DNA of 38,465 nt from JACKII01 sp041687435 (GTDB lineage: Bacteria; Pseudomonadota; Alphaproteobacteria; Bin95), in assembly GCA_041687435.1 (NCBI GenBank), contig JAWLBX010000029.1, forward strand, positions 1 to 38,465. The letters are read 5' to 3'. Position numbers and translations under genes: made by a program. Positions 9,138 to 18,695 of this stretch are shown one piece after another (within the stretch, counting starts at the first letter, position 1; the number at the start of each line of letters is the position of its first letter). Below the pieces are notes generated by a model that did no database searches, was not told where the DNA came from, and was given only the letters and a program-made list of their open reading frames with translations.

Positions 9138-11036
9138 TTACACTTTGGAATTTTGCACTGCCCGGCGCCGCATCCGCAGCCCGGACAGGCCGAAAACGCC
9201 CGCCAGCAGCAGCGCTGTCGTTGCTGGCGCGCTAACCTGCGGAGTGCCATTCCCCGGAGACGTCGCGACGATGAAGCCGCTGCCGGTCGGCGATACGTCT
9301 GCCGACAGGCTCGGGTCGAGGCCCAGAATGCTGATATCGACTCCGGCCAAGTCGTTCAGTGGCGACGCATCGCCCAACACATCGAACAGCGGGAACATGT
9401 CGCCCACCGATGGCAGGAAGCCATTGATGAAGCTGATTTCGATATCAAGGTCGATGACCGACAGAATGTCTCCCGTCACGATCAACTGGTCAAATTCGCC
9501 CGGCGCCGTACCGCCAATCTCGAATTGCAGCAGGCCGCCCAGAACATCCAGGTCGCCATCAATGGTCATAATGCCCGGCGACGATCCCGGCGCGATGATG
9601 CCGCCATTCAGCGTAACATTGCCTGCGATCATGCCACCGTTGCCAGTCAGCATGCCGTACTGATTGACGATAACATTGTTTGCCTGAAGCGTACCGCCCG
9701 ATCCCACGGTGACCGAGGACGGTTGCCCGGCGAACGGGGCCTGCAACGTAACGCCAGGATCATCCGGCTGGGGCGAGATGATCATATCTCCTGCGGTGGC
9801 GACTACCGCGCCGTTCACCACCTCAAGATGGCCTGGAGCGGAAATTCGGGCGTCCCGCTGTTGCTGGTCCGGCGTCAGAACAGTGAATGACCCAAAGACC
9901 TGGGCTTCTGCCAGAACAGGAGTACCGTCTTCATGGAAAAGCGGATTTCCCTGCTGATCGGTGATTTGATCGCCTTCCGCCGCCGGCTGAGCAAAGAAAT
10001 ACCGAGGCTCGCCAAGGGCTGTGAACCCAGAAAAACCGCGCGATTCGCCAACATGAATATCGCCGGGCGCCGTTACGCTCGATGCCGTGCCGCCAGAGGA
10101 CACACCGTCGACCACCAGGCGCGCATTGCCGTCAATTGCATTGATCCCGAGGGAAGCCACCGGCTCTGGCTGAGATGATCTGTTGTTGACATCCGTCACT
10201 TCCAGGCTGGCTCCGTCCAGCACCCTGACCTCCGTATCGCCATAGCCTGTGCGCAAACCCAAAAAATGGGTCGCTGTAATGCGGGAGCCTTCGCCGGTAA
10301 CTGTCACATCGGCTGTAATCGGCTGATCTTCTTCTGTGCCGATGAAGACACTGCCAGCTTCGAAAGCCAGCGGATCACCACCAATCGCTTCAAGCGCGCC
10401 ACCATTCGATACGGTTACGGCTACGTCTGCCAAGCCAAAAGGTATCATCAGCCTGCCACCGGAGAACTGACCCAATTGCGGATTGGATCGGATCACCGAC
10501 CCGACGCCGTCAACCGTCACTGTGGACGTGCCGCGGCTGCCACCAAGCGAACCCTCGCCGAAATGGATCTGCTCGTTGCTTTCCACAAGGCCACCGTTGG
10601 ATACTTCCAATGTTCCAGCGCCACCGAAGCCGATTCGAACGCCAATTCCATCGTTGACCGTCGCTTGCGCGGAACCGGCCGAACCATCGCCAACCACGCG
10701 CACCAGCCCATCGGCCCCAGATTCGTCGCCGACGAGCAAGCCACTGCCGGCAATCGCCGTAATACCGTTTCCGGCAGCCGAAGCATTCACTTCAACCCCG
10801 CCGTCGAAGCCGCTGAGCCCAACGCGGATCTGACTGGTCGATACCGGATTGGTGGTGAGGTTCGGGAAAACCAAGGTCGCACCCGTGTTATCCGGATCGA
10901 TTACGACAGTGGCGTGAGTAGTGGCAGGCAAAGCCACCAAAAGGCCGACGATCCCGGCGGTGCACAATAAACGGCGATCGAGTTTGGTTTTGGCAGCCGG
11001 TGTTTCTGCAAAGTTTATCATGTTACGCTTCTCCAT
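9138..11036 (-). CDS. Secreted beta-rich repeat protein with PEP-CTERM-like C-terminal anchor
   Basis: The 632-residue product starts with a long signal peptide (basic region to R22, hydrophobic core about 23-38, likely cut after A42). The body is low in Lys and Cys and full of degenerate strand-turn units such as TVSNGGALEAIGG and VRVLDGASLEVTD, as in passenger domains of autotransporters. Near the end it has a stretch of the autotransporter-associated type (LNGGIIAPGSSPGIMTIDGD). The last 32 residues form a PEP-CTERM-like tripartite tail: VSAPA at 601-605, a hydrophobic helix to about 620, then RMRRR at 621-625. There is no outer-membrane barrel. The PEP motif itself is degenerate, and no exosortase gene is in the window. 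The ATG at 11036 has AAGGAG 9 bases upstream; starting at M6 is possible. Function is probably cell-surface or matrix related, by inference. Confidence 0.8.
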   Translation of the reverse strand: MEKRNMINFAETPAAKTKLDRRLLCTAGIVGLLVALPATTHATVVIDPDNTGATLVFPNLTTNPVSTSQIRVGLSGFDGGVEVNASAAGNGITAIAGSGLLVGDESGADGLVRVVGDGSAGSAQATVNDGIGVRIGFGGAGTLEVSNGGLVESNEQIHFGEGSLGGSRGTSTVTVDGVGSVIRSNPQLGQFSGGRLMIPFGLADVAVTVSNGGALEAIGGDPLAFEAGSVFIGTEEDQPITADVTVTGEGSRITATHFLGLRTGYGDTEVRVLDGASLEVTDVNNRSSQPEPVASLGINAIDGNARLVVDGVSSGGTASSVTAPGDIHVGESRGFSGFTALGEPRYFFAQPAAEGDQITDQQGNPLFHEDGTPVLAEAQVFGSFTVLTPDQQQRDARISAPGHLEVVNGAVVATAGDMIISPQPDDPGVTLQAPFAGQPSSVTVGSGGTLQANNVIVNQYGMLTGNGGMIAGNVTLNGGIIAPGSSPGIMTIDGDLDVLGGLLQFEIGGTAPGEFDQLIVTGDILSVIDLDIEISFINGFLPSVGDMFPLFDVLGDASPLNDLAGVDISILGLDPSLSADVSPTGSGFIVATSPGNGTPQVSAPATTALLLAGVFGLSGLRMRRRAVQNSKV

Positions 11037-11079
11037 CGCTATTTTCTCCTTCTAAGATACCTTTTTGTATACCACTCGT

Positions 11080-11110
11080 ATGCTAGCAAAATTATCATCA
11101 CAGCTGTCAA
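11080..11110 (-). promoter_or_regulatory. Possible sigma70-type promoter for the secreted repeat protein
   Basis: On the minus strand TTGACA (11105-11110) is followed after 19 bases by TAGCAT (11080-11085), which has a TG one base before it as in extended -10 elements. It lies about 45 bases upstream of the start at 11036. The -35 is a perfect consensus; the spacer is longer than ideal. Confidence 0.4.
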
Positions 11111-11237
11111 GAGACAGGTTTGTGACCGGTCGTATTTAATTGCCACCTGTTCTCACTCATGCAGCCGCGCCGTACTCTTGCACTGTGGACCGAACCATCC
11201 GAAACTACAGCCCCGATCCCGGAGATTAGGTAGAGCA

Positions 11238-12845
<1,608 letters not shown>

Positions 12846-12857
12846 GAGGAAAGCCCG

Positions 12858-14855
12858 ATGTTCCGCACCCTCCTCATCGCCAACCGTGGCGAGATTGCCT
12901 GCCGCATCGCCCGCACCGCACACCGCATGGGCATGCGCACCATCGCGGTCTATTCTGAGGCCGACCGCGACGCCCTGCACGTGCAATCCTGCGACGAGGC
13001 CGTCTGTATTGGCCCCCCCGGCGCGCGCGAAAGCTATCTCAACATCAAGGCTATCATCGACGCCGCCGCACGCACTGGGGCTGAGGCGGTACACCCCGGC
13101 TACGGCTTCCTTTCGGAAAACGCAGCCTTCGCCCAGGCCGTTCTCAAGGCCGGCATGGTCTGGGTAGGCCCGCCGCCGTCCGCCATCGAATCCATGGGCT
13201 CGAAGAGCGGCGCGAAAGCGCTGCTGGAACCGGCGGGCGTGCCGATGGTCCCAGGCTATCATGGCAACAACCAGGACCCCGACTTCCTGCTGGCCAGGGC
13301 AGAGGAGATCGGCTTTCCGGTGCTGATCAAGGCCGTGGCCGGCGGCGGCGGCCGCGGCATGCGGATTGTCGAAAAGGCTGACGATTTCACCAAACTGCTG
13401 GAAACCGCCCAGCGCGAGGCCCTCGGCGCGTTCGGCGACCCAAGCGTGCTGCTGGAAAAATACCTGCAACGCCCACGCCACGTTGAGGTGCAGGTGTTCG
13501 CTGACCGTCACGGACAGGTCGTCCACCTGTACGAGCGCGACTGCTCGATCCAGCGCCGTCACCAAAAGGTGGTGGAAGAGGCGCCCGCGCCCGGTCTTTC
13601 TAGCGAGACCTCCGCCGCCATCGGCCAGGCCGCCGTCAATGCCGCCAGCGCCATCGACTATATCGGTGCCGGCACCTGCGAATTCCTGATGGATGCCGAT
13701 CAGAACTTCTATTTCATCGAGATGAATACCCGCCTGCAGGTGGAACATCCCGTCACCGAATGGATCACCGGTACGGACTTGGTAGAGTGGCAATTGCGCA
13801 TTGCCGCCGGCGAGCCGCTGCCGCTCAGCCAGGAAGATATCCGCGTTCAGGGCCACGCCATCGAGGTGCGGCTTTATGCGGAGGACCCAGCTCGCGGGTT
13901 CCTGCCCCAGACTGGTAAGCTGGAAGTCCTGAAATTTCCGGTGCATGACGGTTTCGTGCGCGTCGATACAGGCGTCGCCGAAGGCGACGAGGTCTCACCG
14001 CATTATGACCCGATGATCGCCAAGCTGGTCGTCCGGGGCGAAAACCGGGCTCAGGCGGTGGCAAGGCTGCGCTCGGCCTTGGCGGATACGCAAATCGCCG
14101 GTGTCACCACCAACCGTGCCTTTCTGCACGCGGTCGCGCGCCATCCGGCTTTCGCCGATGGCGACGTGCATACCCATTTCATCGAGCAGCACGGCGCAGA
14201 GTTGCACGTGACGCCGCCCAAACCCTCGGACGAAGTGGTGGCAGCCGCGGTGCTCGCCCTGCTCGATCAGCGGCGTATGCAGGCCGAGGGCCGCGCCGCG
14301 CGAACCGCCGATCCCTACTCACCCTGGAACAGCACGCATGGCTGGCGGCTGAACGAACAAATCCACGAAACCGTTGAACTGGAGTGGGACGAACACCGTT
14401 ACACTGTCGATGTCGCCTACAAAGGCAGCGAATATCATATGACCCTGCCAACCTCCCCAGCCCATACTCGCGTCGTCCACCGCGAGGTCGGGCGGATGGG
14501 GGTGGAGATTGCCGGACGGCGTTTCAATGTCGGGGTTCATGCAGAGGCGAACCATGTCACCGTCATGGCGCGCCGCGGCACCTATCGTTTTGCCGTGCAT
14601 GACCCTGGCATCGCGGCGCTGGGCCAGGATACCACCGGCGGCAAGCTGACCGCGCCGATGCCCGGCAAGGTGACGAAAGTGCATGTCGAGCCTGGGGCGA
14701 AGGTCAAAAAAGGCGCGGCCCTGCTCACCCTGGAAGCCATGAAGATGGAGCATACGCTGAACGCACCCGCGGACGGCACTGTTACCGCTATCCGCTGCGG
14801 CGAGGGCGATCAGGTCGCGGAAGGTGTCGAACTGGTGACGTTCGAGGCAGGGTAA
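12858..14855 (+). CDS. mccA: Methylcrotonyl-CoA carboxylase, biotin-containing (alpha) subunit
   Basis: The 665-residue product joins a biotin carboxylase to a biotin carrier domain. Visible parts in order: the N-terminal domain FRTLLIANRGEIACRIARTA, the ATP-grasp glycine loop KAVAGGGGRGMRIV (about 158-171), the catalytic strip EMNTRLQVEHPVTE (about 287-300), a linker/BT domain, and the C-terminal biotinyl domain with EAMKMEH, where the Lys at about 628 receives biotin. It charges biotin with bicarbonate and ATP for the beta subunit. AGGAGGA at 12844-12850 overlaps the end of mccB and gives a strong ribosome site. Length and the single fused biotin domain fit MCC or propionyl-CoA carboxylase alpha; the partner gene decides for MCC. 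Confidence 0.95.
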   Translation: MFRTLLIANRGEIACRIARTAHRMGMRTIAVYSEADRDALHVQSCDEAVCIGPPGARESYLNIKAIIDAAARTGAEAVHPGYGFLSENAAFAQAVLKAGMVWVGPPPSAIESMGSKSGAKALLEPAGVPMVPGYHGNNQDPDFLLARAEEIGFPVLIKAVAGGGGRGMRIVEKADDFTKLLETAQREALGAFGDPSVLLEKYLQRPRHVEVQVFADRHGQVVHLYERDCSIQRRHQKVVEEAPAPGLSSETSAAIGQAAVNAASAIDYIGAGTCEFLMDADQNFYFIEMNTRLQVEHPVTEWITGTDLVEWQLRIAAGEPLPLSQEDIRVQGHAIEVRLYAEDPARGFLPQTGKLEVLKFPVHDGFVRVDTGVAEGDEVSPHYDPMIAKLVVRGENRAQAVARLRSALADTQIAGVTTNRAFLHAVARHPAFADGDVHTHFIEQHGAELHVTPPKPSDEVVAAAVLALLDQRRMQAEGRAARTADPYSPWNSTHGWRLNEQIHETVELEWDEHRYTVDVAYKGSEYHMTLPTSPAHTRVVHREVGRMGVEIAGRRFNVGVHAEANHVTVMARRGTYRFAVHDPGIAALGQDTTGGKLTAPMPGKVTKVHVEPGAKVKKGAALLTLEAMKMEHTLNAPADGTVTAIRCGEGDQVAEGVELVTFEAG

Positions 14856-14867
14856 ACTGCCGGCACG

Positions 14868-14912
14868 CCAACCTGTTCCAGACCAACCTATTCCGGGCTG
14901 ACCTGTTCCGGC
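14868..14912. repeat. Three tandem 15-base repeats across the 3' end of the acyl-CoA synthetase gene
   Basis: Units at 14868-14882, 14883-14897 and 14898-14912 share the core ACCTRTTCC. Read on the minus strand the unit length is five codons and stays in frame: the protein ends PEQVS-PE-stop, and the untranslated continuation would read VGLEQVG. The TAG stop differs by one base from the CAG codon in the neighbouring units. Confidence 0.75.
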
Positions 14913-16534
14913 TTGAACCGTGCCGCAGCGTCAGCCCGCAATTCGACCTTGCGTATCTTGCCGGACGCGGTCATCGGGAACGCGTCGATGAACACCACAT
15001 AACGCGGAATTTTAAAGCTCGCAACCTTGCCGCGGCAGAAGCCGATCACCTCGTCACCCGAGATCTCGGCGCCGTCGGCTTTCTGGATATAGGCGACGGC
15101 AACTTCCGCCAGCCGCGGGTCCGGGCACCCCACAACAGCGACCTGGTGCACGGCGGGGTGACTCAGCAACAGGCCCTCCACCTCCATCGGATCGACATTC
15201 TCTCCGCCGACCTTCAGCATATCCTTGTAGCGGCCGAGAAAGCGGATCGATCCGTCGGCACGCCAGATTGCGGTATCGCCGGTCTTGAACCATCCGTCTG
15301 CGGTATAGGTCGCGGCCGTTTCCTCCGGCTTTTTGTAATAACCTTGCATTAGATAGCGCCCGCGCACCTGCAACTCGCCTTCCTCGCCGACGCCGCAAGG
15401 CTGGCCGCTCTCCAGGTTGACGATGCGGGCCTCATAGCCAATCCCCGGATACCCGGATGCCTCGAATCGCACCTCTTCCGGATCATCCAGGGACGAAAGA
15501 CCGACACCGATCCAAACCTCGGTCATGCCGAAGCCGGACACAGGGCGCATTGGCGCCAAAAGCCGCGCCGCCTTGCGGATAATCGGCGTGGCGCTGTGCG
15601 GGCCCGCGCCAAAAATCCCCGTGCGCAGGCTGGAAACATCGCGCGGCCGGCGCTCCTGCTCTTCCGCCAGCGCCTTGGCGTGCGCTTCGAAACCGTGGAC
15701 GATGGTGGCACGCTCACACTCCACCCAATCCAGCGTTTCGGCGGGATCGAAGGTTTCCGTTACGATCTGGCGCGCGCCGGTGACCATCGACATCAGCGCG
15801 CATTCGCTGAACCCGAACGCGTGGAACAGCGGCAGGTACGACATGATCGTATCGTTGGCCGTGATGCCCATGCGGAAGGCGCGCTCCTGCACGTTGCGGA
15901 TCAGGCCATGATTGTGCATCGCGCCTTTCGGAAACCCGGTCGTGCCGGACGTGTATTTGATCAGGGCAATGTCGCCAGGCTGCACCCGGTCCGCCTGCCG
16001 CGTCAGTGCATCGGCATCGATGGCGGCAGCTGCCTGTGTTGCACCATGCCAGGATAGTGTGCCTGCATGTTCGCTATCATCCAGAATCACCACCTTGCGC
16101 AGCGCCGGAAAGTTGGTGTCGGCAATCGTATCGCCAATTTCCGGCAAGGCCACCACCTCTCGCACCATGTCCAAATAGCCGATCGGGCCGCAGGTGTTGT
16201 GGCTGATGAGCATGGCGCTGTCTGATTGGCGCAAAACGTATTTCAGGTCGGCGGTACGGAAGCGGGTGTTGACCGGTACCAGCACCGCGCCGGCCTTGAG
16301 CAGGCCGAACATCAAAAACACCCAGTCGTCGCTGTTGTTCAGCCAGAGCGCGACATGGTCGCCCTTTTGCACACCCGCCGCCATCGCCGCACGGGCGGCC
16401 AGATCGACCCGTTCCGAGATCTCCGCAAATGTGTGGCGGCGGTCCTGGAAGATCAGGCCTTCCCGGTCGCCATAACGGCGGGCTGCCTCTGCCGGCAGGT
16501 CGCCGAACCGCTCCACATCCCGCCAGCTGTTCAT
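14888..16534 (-). CDS. Acyl-CoA synthetase (AMP-forming)
   Basis: The 548-residue product belongs to the ANL family: it activates a carboxylic acid with ATP to an acyl-adenylate and transfers it to CoA. The P-loop-like motif YTSGTTGFPKG is at 194-204, a GFGMTEVWIG stretch contains the A5 core, the hinge region contains KTGDTAIW and GRYKDMLKVGGENVDP, and the catalytic Lys of the C-terminal lid is K526 in TASGKIRK. The acid substrate cannot be read; the sequence resembles medium- or long-chain fatty acid ligases. Its ATG overlaps the stop of the LLM oxidoreductase gene (16531-16534), so the two are translated from one message. The C-terminus lies inside a tandem repeat. It converges on mccA. 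Confidence 0.92.
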   Translation of the reverse strand: MNSWRDVERFGDLPAEAARRYGDREGLIFQDRRHTFAEISERVDLAARAAMAAGVQKGDHVALWLNNSDDWVFLMFGLLKAGAVLVPVNTRFRTADLKYVLRQSDSAMLISHNTCGPIGYLDMVREVVALPEIGDTIADTNFPALRKVVILDDSEHAGTLSWHGATQAAAAIDADALTRQADRVQPGDIALIKYTSGTTGFPKGAMHNHGLIRNVQERAFRMGITANDTIMSYLPLFHAFGFSECALMSMVTGARQIVTETFDPAETLDWVECERATIVHGFEAHAKALAEEQERRPRDVSSLRTGIFGAGPHSATPIIRKAARLLAPMRPVSGFGMTEVWIGVGLSSLDDPEEVRFEASGYPGIGYEARIVNLESGQPCGVGEEGELQVRGRYLMQGYYKKPEETAATYTADGWFKTGDTAIWRADGSIRFLGRYKDMLKVGGENVDPMEVEGLLLSHPAVHQVAVVGCPDPRLAEVAVAYIQKADGAEISGDEVIGFCRGKVASFKIPRYVVFIDAFPMTASGKIRKVELRADAAARFKPEQVSPE

Positions 16535-17475
16535 GACCCGAACCTTTCTGTTTTGGAGCGATTCACCTGCGGGGCGACCTCTTCCATGAAGGCCCGGAAC
16601 GCGTCGAGGCGCCCAGGCACGCCGCCGCGCGCAACGGGGTCGAGAAGCAGGTGACTGACGCCGATATTCTGCAAACCTGCAATGGTCTCCAACATTTCGT
16701 CCCGGCTGCCGCCGATGGATTTCTCCCTCGGCATGGCCTGGGCCGGGTCCAGATAAATCCGCAGCGAGAGCGAGAGCTCCGACGGGTCGCGATTGATGGC
16801 CTCACATTCCCGCTGCACCTGATCCCAGGCATCGCTGACTTCCGCAAGCGGTTGAAATGCGGCGTGAAAAGCCTGACCGTGTTTGGCGGCGCGCCGAAAA
16901 GCGGCCGGTGTCGAACCGCCAACCCAAATCGGAAAGGGCGATTGCAACGGCTTCGGCTCGAAGCCGACCTGGGGAAAGCGATAGAACGCGCCATGGAACG
17001 AGGGTTCCTTGTCGGTGAACAAATGGCGGAAGATTTCCAACTGCTCGTCGGACCGCTTGCCCCGCTGGTCCCAGGGCATGTTGAGAATAGCGGCTTCTTC
17101 CGCCATCCAGCCGACGCCGACGCCCAAAATCGCCCGGCCGCCGCTCACCACGTCCAGCGTCGCCACCTGCTTTGCCGTCTGCACCGGCATGCGATAGGGC
17201 AGGATCAAAACCGTGGTGCCGAGGCGCAGCGTCTCCGTACAGCCGGCAACGAACAGCAGCGTTCCCAACGGGTCGAGCCACGCCATATCTGCCGCCGGCT
17301 GGAATGAGCCGTCGTCCGTGTAGGGATATTTCGACACGATATCGGCTGGCCAACAGACATGATCGCTGACCCAGCCGGAATGACAACCGAGGCGTTCCGC
17401 CTCCTGCGCGAAGCCCATCAGGGCCTGGCGACCAACGGTCCGCCCCAGATGTGGCAGGTGCACACCCCATTGCAT
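16531..17475 (-). CDS. LLM-class flavin/F420-dependent oxidoreductase
   Basis: The 314-residue product is a luciferase-like TIM-barrel monooxygenase or dehydrogenase. It resembles the TIGR03619 group, annotated as probable F420-dependent: MQWGVHLPHLGR at the start, the GWVSDHVCWP turn, RLGTTVLILPYR, and GVGVGWMAEEA. A start at 17475 has GAGGAAACAGCC directly upstream. It leads a two-gene unit with an acyl-CoA synthetase, so it probably acts on a carboxylic acid or acyl-CoA intermediate. Cofactor choice (FMN or F420) cannot be decided from sequence by eye. Confidence 0.85.
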   Translation of the reverse strand: MQWGVHLPHLGRTVGRQALMGFAQEAERLGCHSGWVSDHVCWPADIVSKYPYTDDGSFQPAADMAWLDPLGTLLFVAGCTETLRLGTTVLILPYRMPVQTAKQVATLDVVSGGRAILGVGVGWMAEEAAILNMPWDQRGKRSDEQLEIFRHLFTDKEPSFHGAFYRFPQVGFEPKPLQSPFPIWVGGSTPAAFRRAAKHGQAFHAAFQPLAEVSDAWDQVQRECEAINRDPSELSLSLRIYLDPAQAMPREKSIGGSRDEMLETIAGLQNIGVSHLLLDPVARGGVPGRLDAFRAFMEEVAPQVNRSKTERFGS

Positions 17476-17948
17476 GGCTGTTTCCTCTGTCTTATTGTTG
17501 CCGAACAGGATCGTTCATCATTGAGCCTTGTCAAGAGAGCTCCACTGGAACAGCCATAACTGGCCGGTAGGGTCTGCGTTGAGGGTTGTGCCGGCAGAGA
17601 AATCGCAGCAACGGCATGTGTCCCAAGTCCATAACTTGCGGATGAGAGGGAGACGCCACTCCAGGCAGCGGTCCTGCGCTTATCGGTCCCTTTCGCCGTG
17701 TTGCGCCGGAGGCAGTCTGTGACTGGGAAAAGATTTTAATTTTATTCGATCATTGCTAGTATTTCAAAAAGCTACAGGAATTTTATATGGCGTATTTTTT
17801 CTCATAAGGAATACAGTCACACTATAAGGTGGCGATACATTCGAAAGTATCTCAACCAATGGTAGCGATCGAAATTTAAGCAACACCAAGAATTTCGGAC
17901 AATCTATGACCCGTACCGAAAAACTCGCAAAACAGGAGTGATACGACA
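17476..17948. other. 473-base gap without a gene; composition switches from GC-rich to AT-rich
   Basis: The part at 17476-17720 has ordinary composition but no frame with a ribosome site or recognisable protein. From about 17725 to 17935 the sequence becomes clearly AT-rich. It holds an imperfect operator-like repeat GATAC-8 bases-GTATC (17834-17851) and presumably the promoter of the SYLF gene. I see no RNA gene or mobile element end. Confidence 0.6.
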
Positions 17949-18506
17949 ATGACAATCAGAGCTCTTTTCCTGTCGGCCGTACTGGCAATAGCCACGATCA
18001 CGCCAACTTTCGTTGCCCACCAGGCAAACGCAGCAACGGCGGAAGATCTTCACAGGGATGCCGATCAAGCGCTGAAAGCGCTTTACAGAACCAACCCAGT
18101 CGCCGAAGCCATTTCCAAGAAAGCACGAGCCGTGCTGGTGTTCCCCAATATCATCAAAGCTGGACTTGTGTTCGGCGGCAGCTATGGGGAGGGCGTTTTG
18201 ATGGAAGGTTCCACGGTCGTCGATTATTACAACTCTGTTGCAGGCTCATTCGGTTTTCAGGCCGGCGCACAGTCATACGGTTACGCTGTGTTTCTGATGA
18301 ACGATAAGGCCGTTGACTACCTCAAGAAATCCAAAGGCTGGGAAATCGGAGTCGGCCCGACCGTGGTTATCGTTAACGAGGGTGTTGCCAAGAACCTATC
18401 GACCTCCACACTGAAAGATGACGCTTATGCCTTCATCTTTAGCCAGCAGGGATTGATGGCTGGTGTGAGTATCGAAGGTACGAAGATTTCACGAATCCAG
18501 CGCTGA
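17949..18506 (+). CDS. Exported SYLF-domain (YSC84-related) protein
   Basis: The 185-residue product has a clear signal peptide (hydrophobic stretch about 8-20, likely cut after ANA at 26-28) and then a single SYLF domain: a helical lead with AISKKARAVLVFPNI, GGSYGEGVLM, GSFGFQAGAQSYGYAVFLMN, and a final ISRIQR. In eukaryotes this domain binds phosphoinositides; bacterial members are exported and of unknown role, probably lipid-binding at the envelope. AGGAG lies 10 bases before the ATG. It stands alone, behind a long AT-rich leader and ahead of a strong terminator. Confidence 0.92.
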   Translation: MTIRALFLSAVLAIATITPTFVAHQANAATAEDLHRDADQALKALYRTNPVAEAISKKARAVLVFPNIIKAGLVFGGSYGEGVLMEGSTVVDYYNSVAGSFGFQAGAQSYGYAVFLMNDKAVDYLKKSKGWEIGVGPTVVIVNEGVAKNLSTSTLKDDAYAFIFSQQGLMAGVSIEGTKISRIQR

Positions 18507-18549
18507 CCGAAGGCTGCAACACTTAAGATTTAAAACATCCAACGGACGT

Positions 18550-18599
18550 AAAACAGCCCGCCCACCGCTGACCTATGCAGCCGTTGGGCGGGCTGTTTT
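18550..18599. terminator. Bidirectional Rho-independent terminator
   Basis: A perfect 15-base stem (18550-18564 with 18585-18599) encloses a 20-base loop. The stem ends in four A on the left and four T on the right, so it can stop transcription in both directions. It lies 43 bases after the SYLF gene and about 100 bases beyond the convergent binding-protein gene. Confidence 0.88.
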
Positions 18600-18656
18600 G
18601 CTCCCTGCTCCGGCCTTTCGCCCTATCGGGGGCTTGGCACTCTGTTAGCCCGACAA

Positions 18657-18690
18657 GCGCCGCGAGCACTGTCACCAATGCCCGCGGCGC
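18657..18690. other. GC-rich hairpin behind the binding-protein gene
   Basis: GCGCCGCG (18657-18664) pairs perfectly with CGCGGCGC (18683-18690) around an 18-base loop, just 5 bases past the stop of the minus-strand binding-protein gene. No T-run follows, so it is more likely a message-end stabiliser or the first of two terminator elements. Confidence 0.4.
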
Positions 18691-18695
18691 CCCGG

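Noticed and set aside
11178..11237. Upstream TTG start for mccB
   Set aside because: Adds 20 residues with no homology; ATG 11238 gives the normal family N-terminus and length.
17528..17722. Possible transposase remnant in the GC-rich part of the gap
   Set aside because: The frame gives a basic sequence with no recognisable motif, and no terminal inverted repeats or target duplications were seen.
17764..17955. 63-codon minus-strand frame in the AT-rich gap
   Set aside because: TTG start without a ribosome site, overlaps the SYLF start, no family resemblance.
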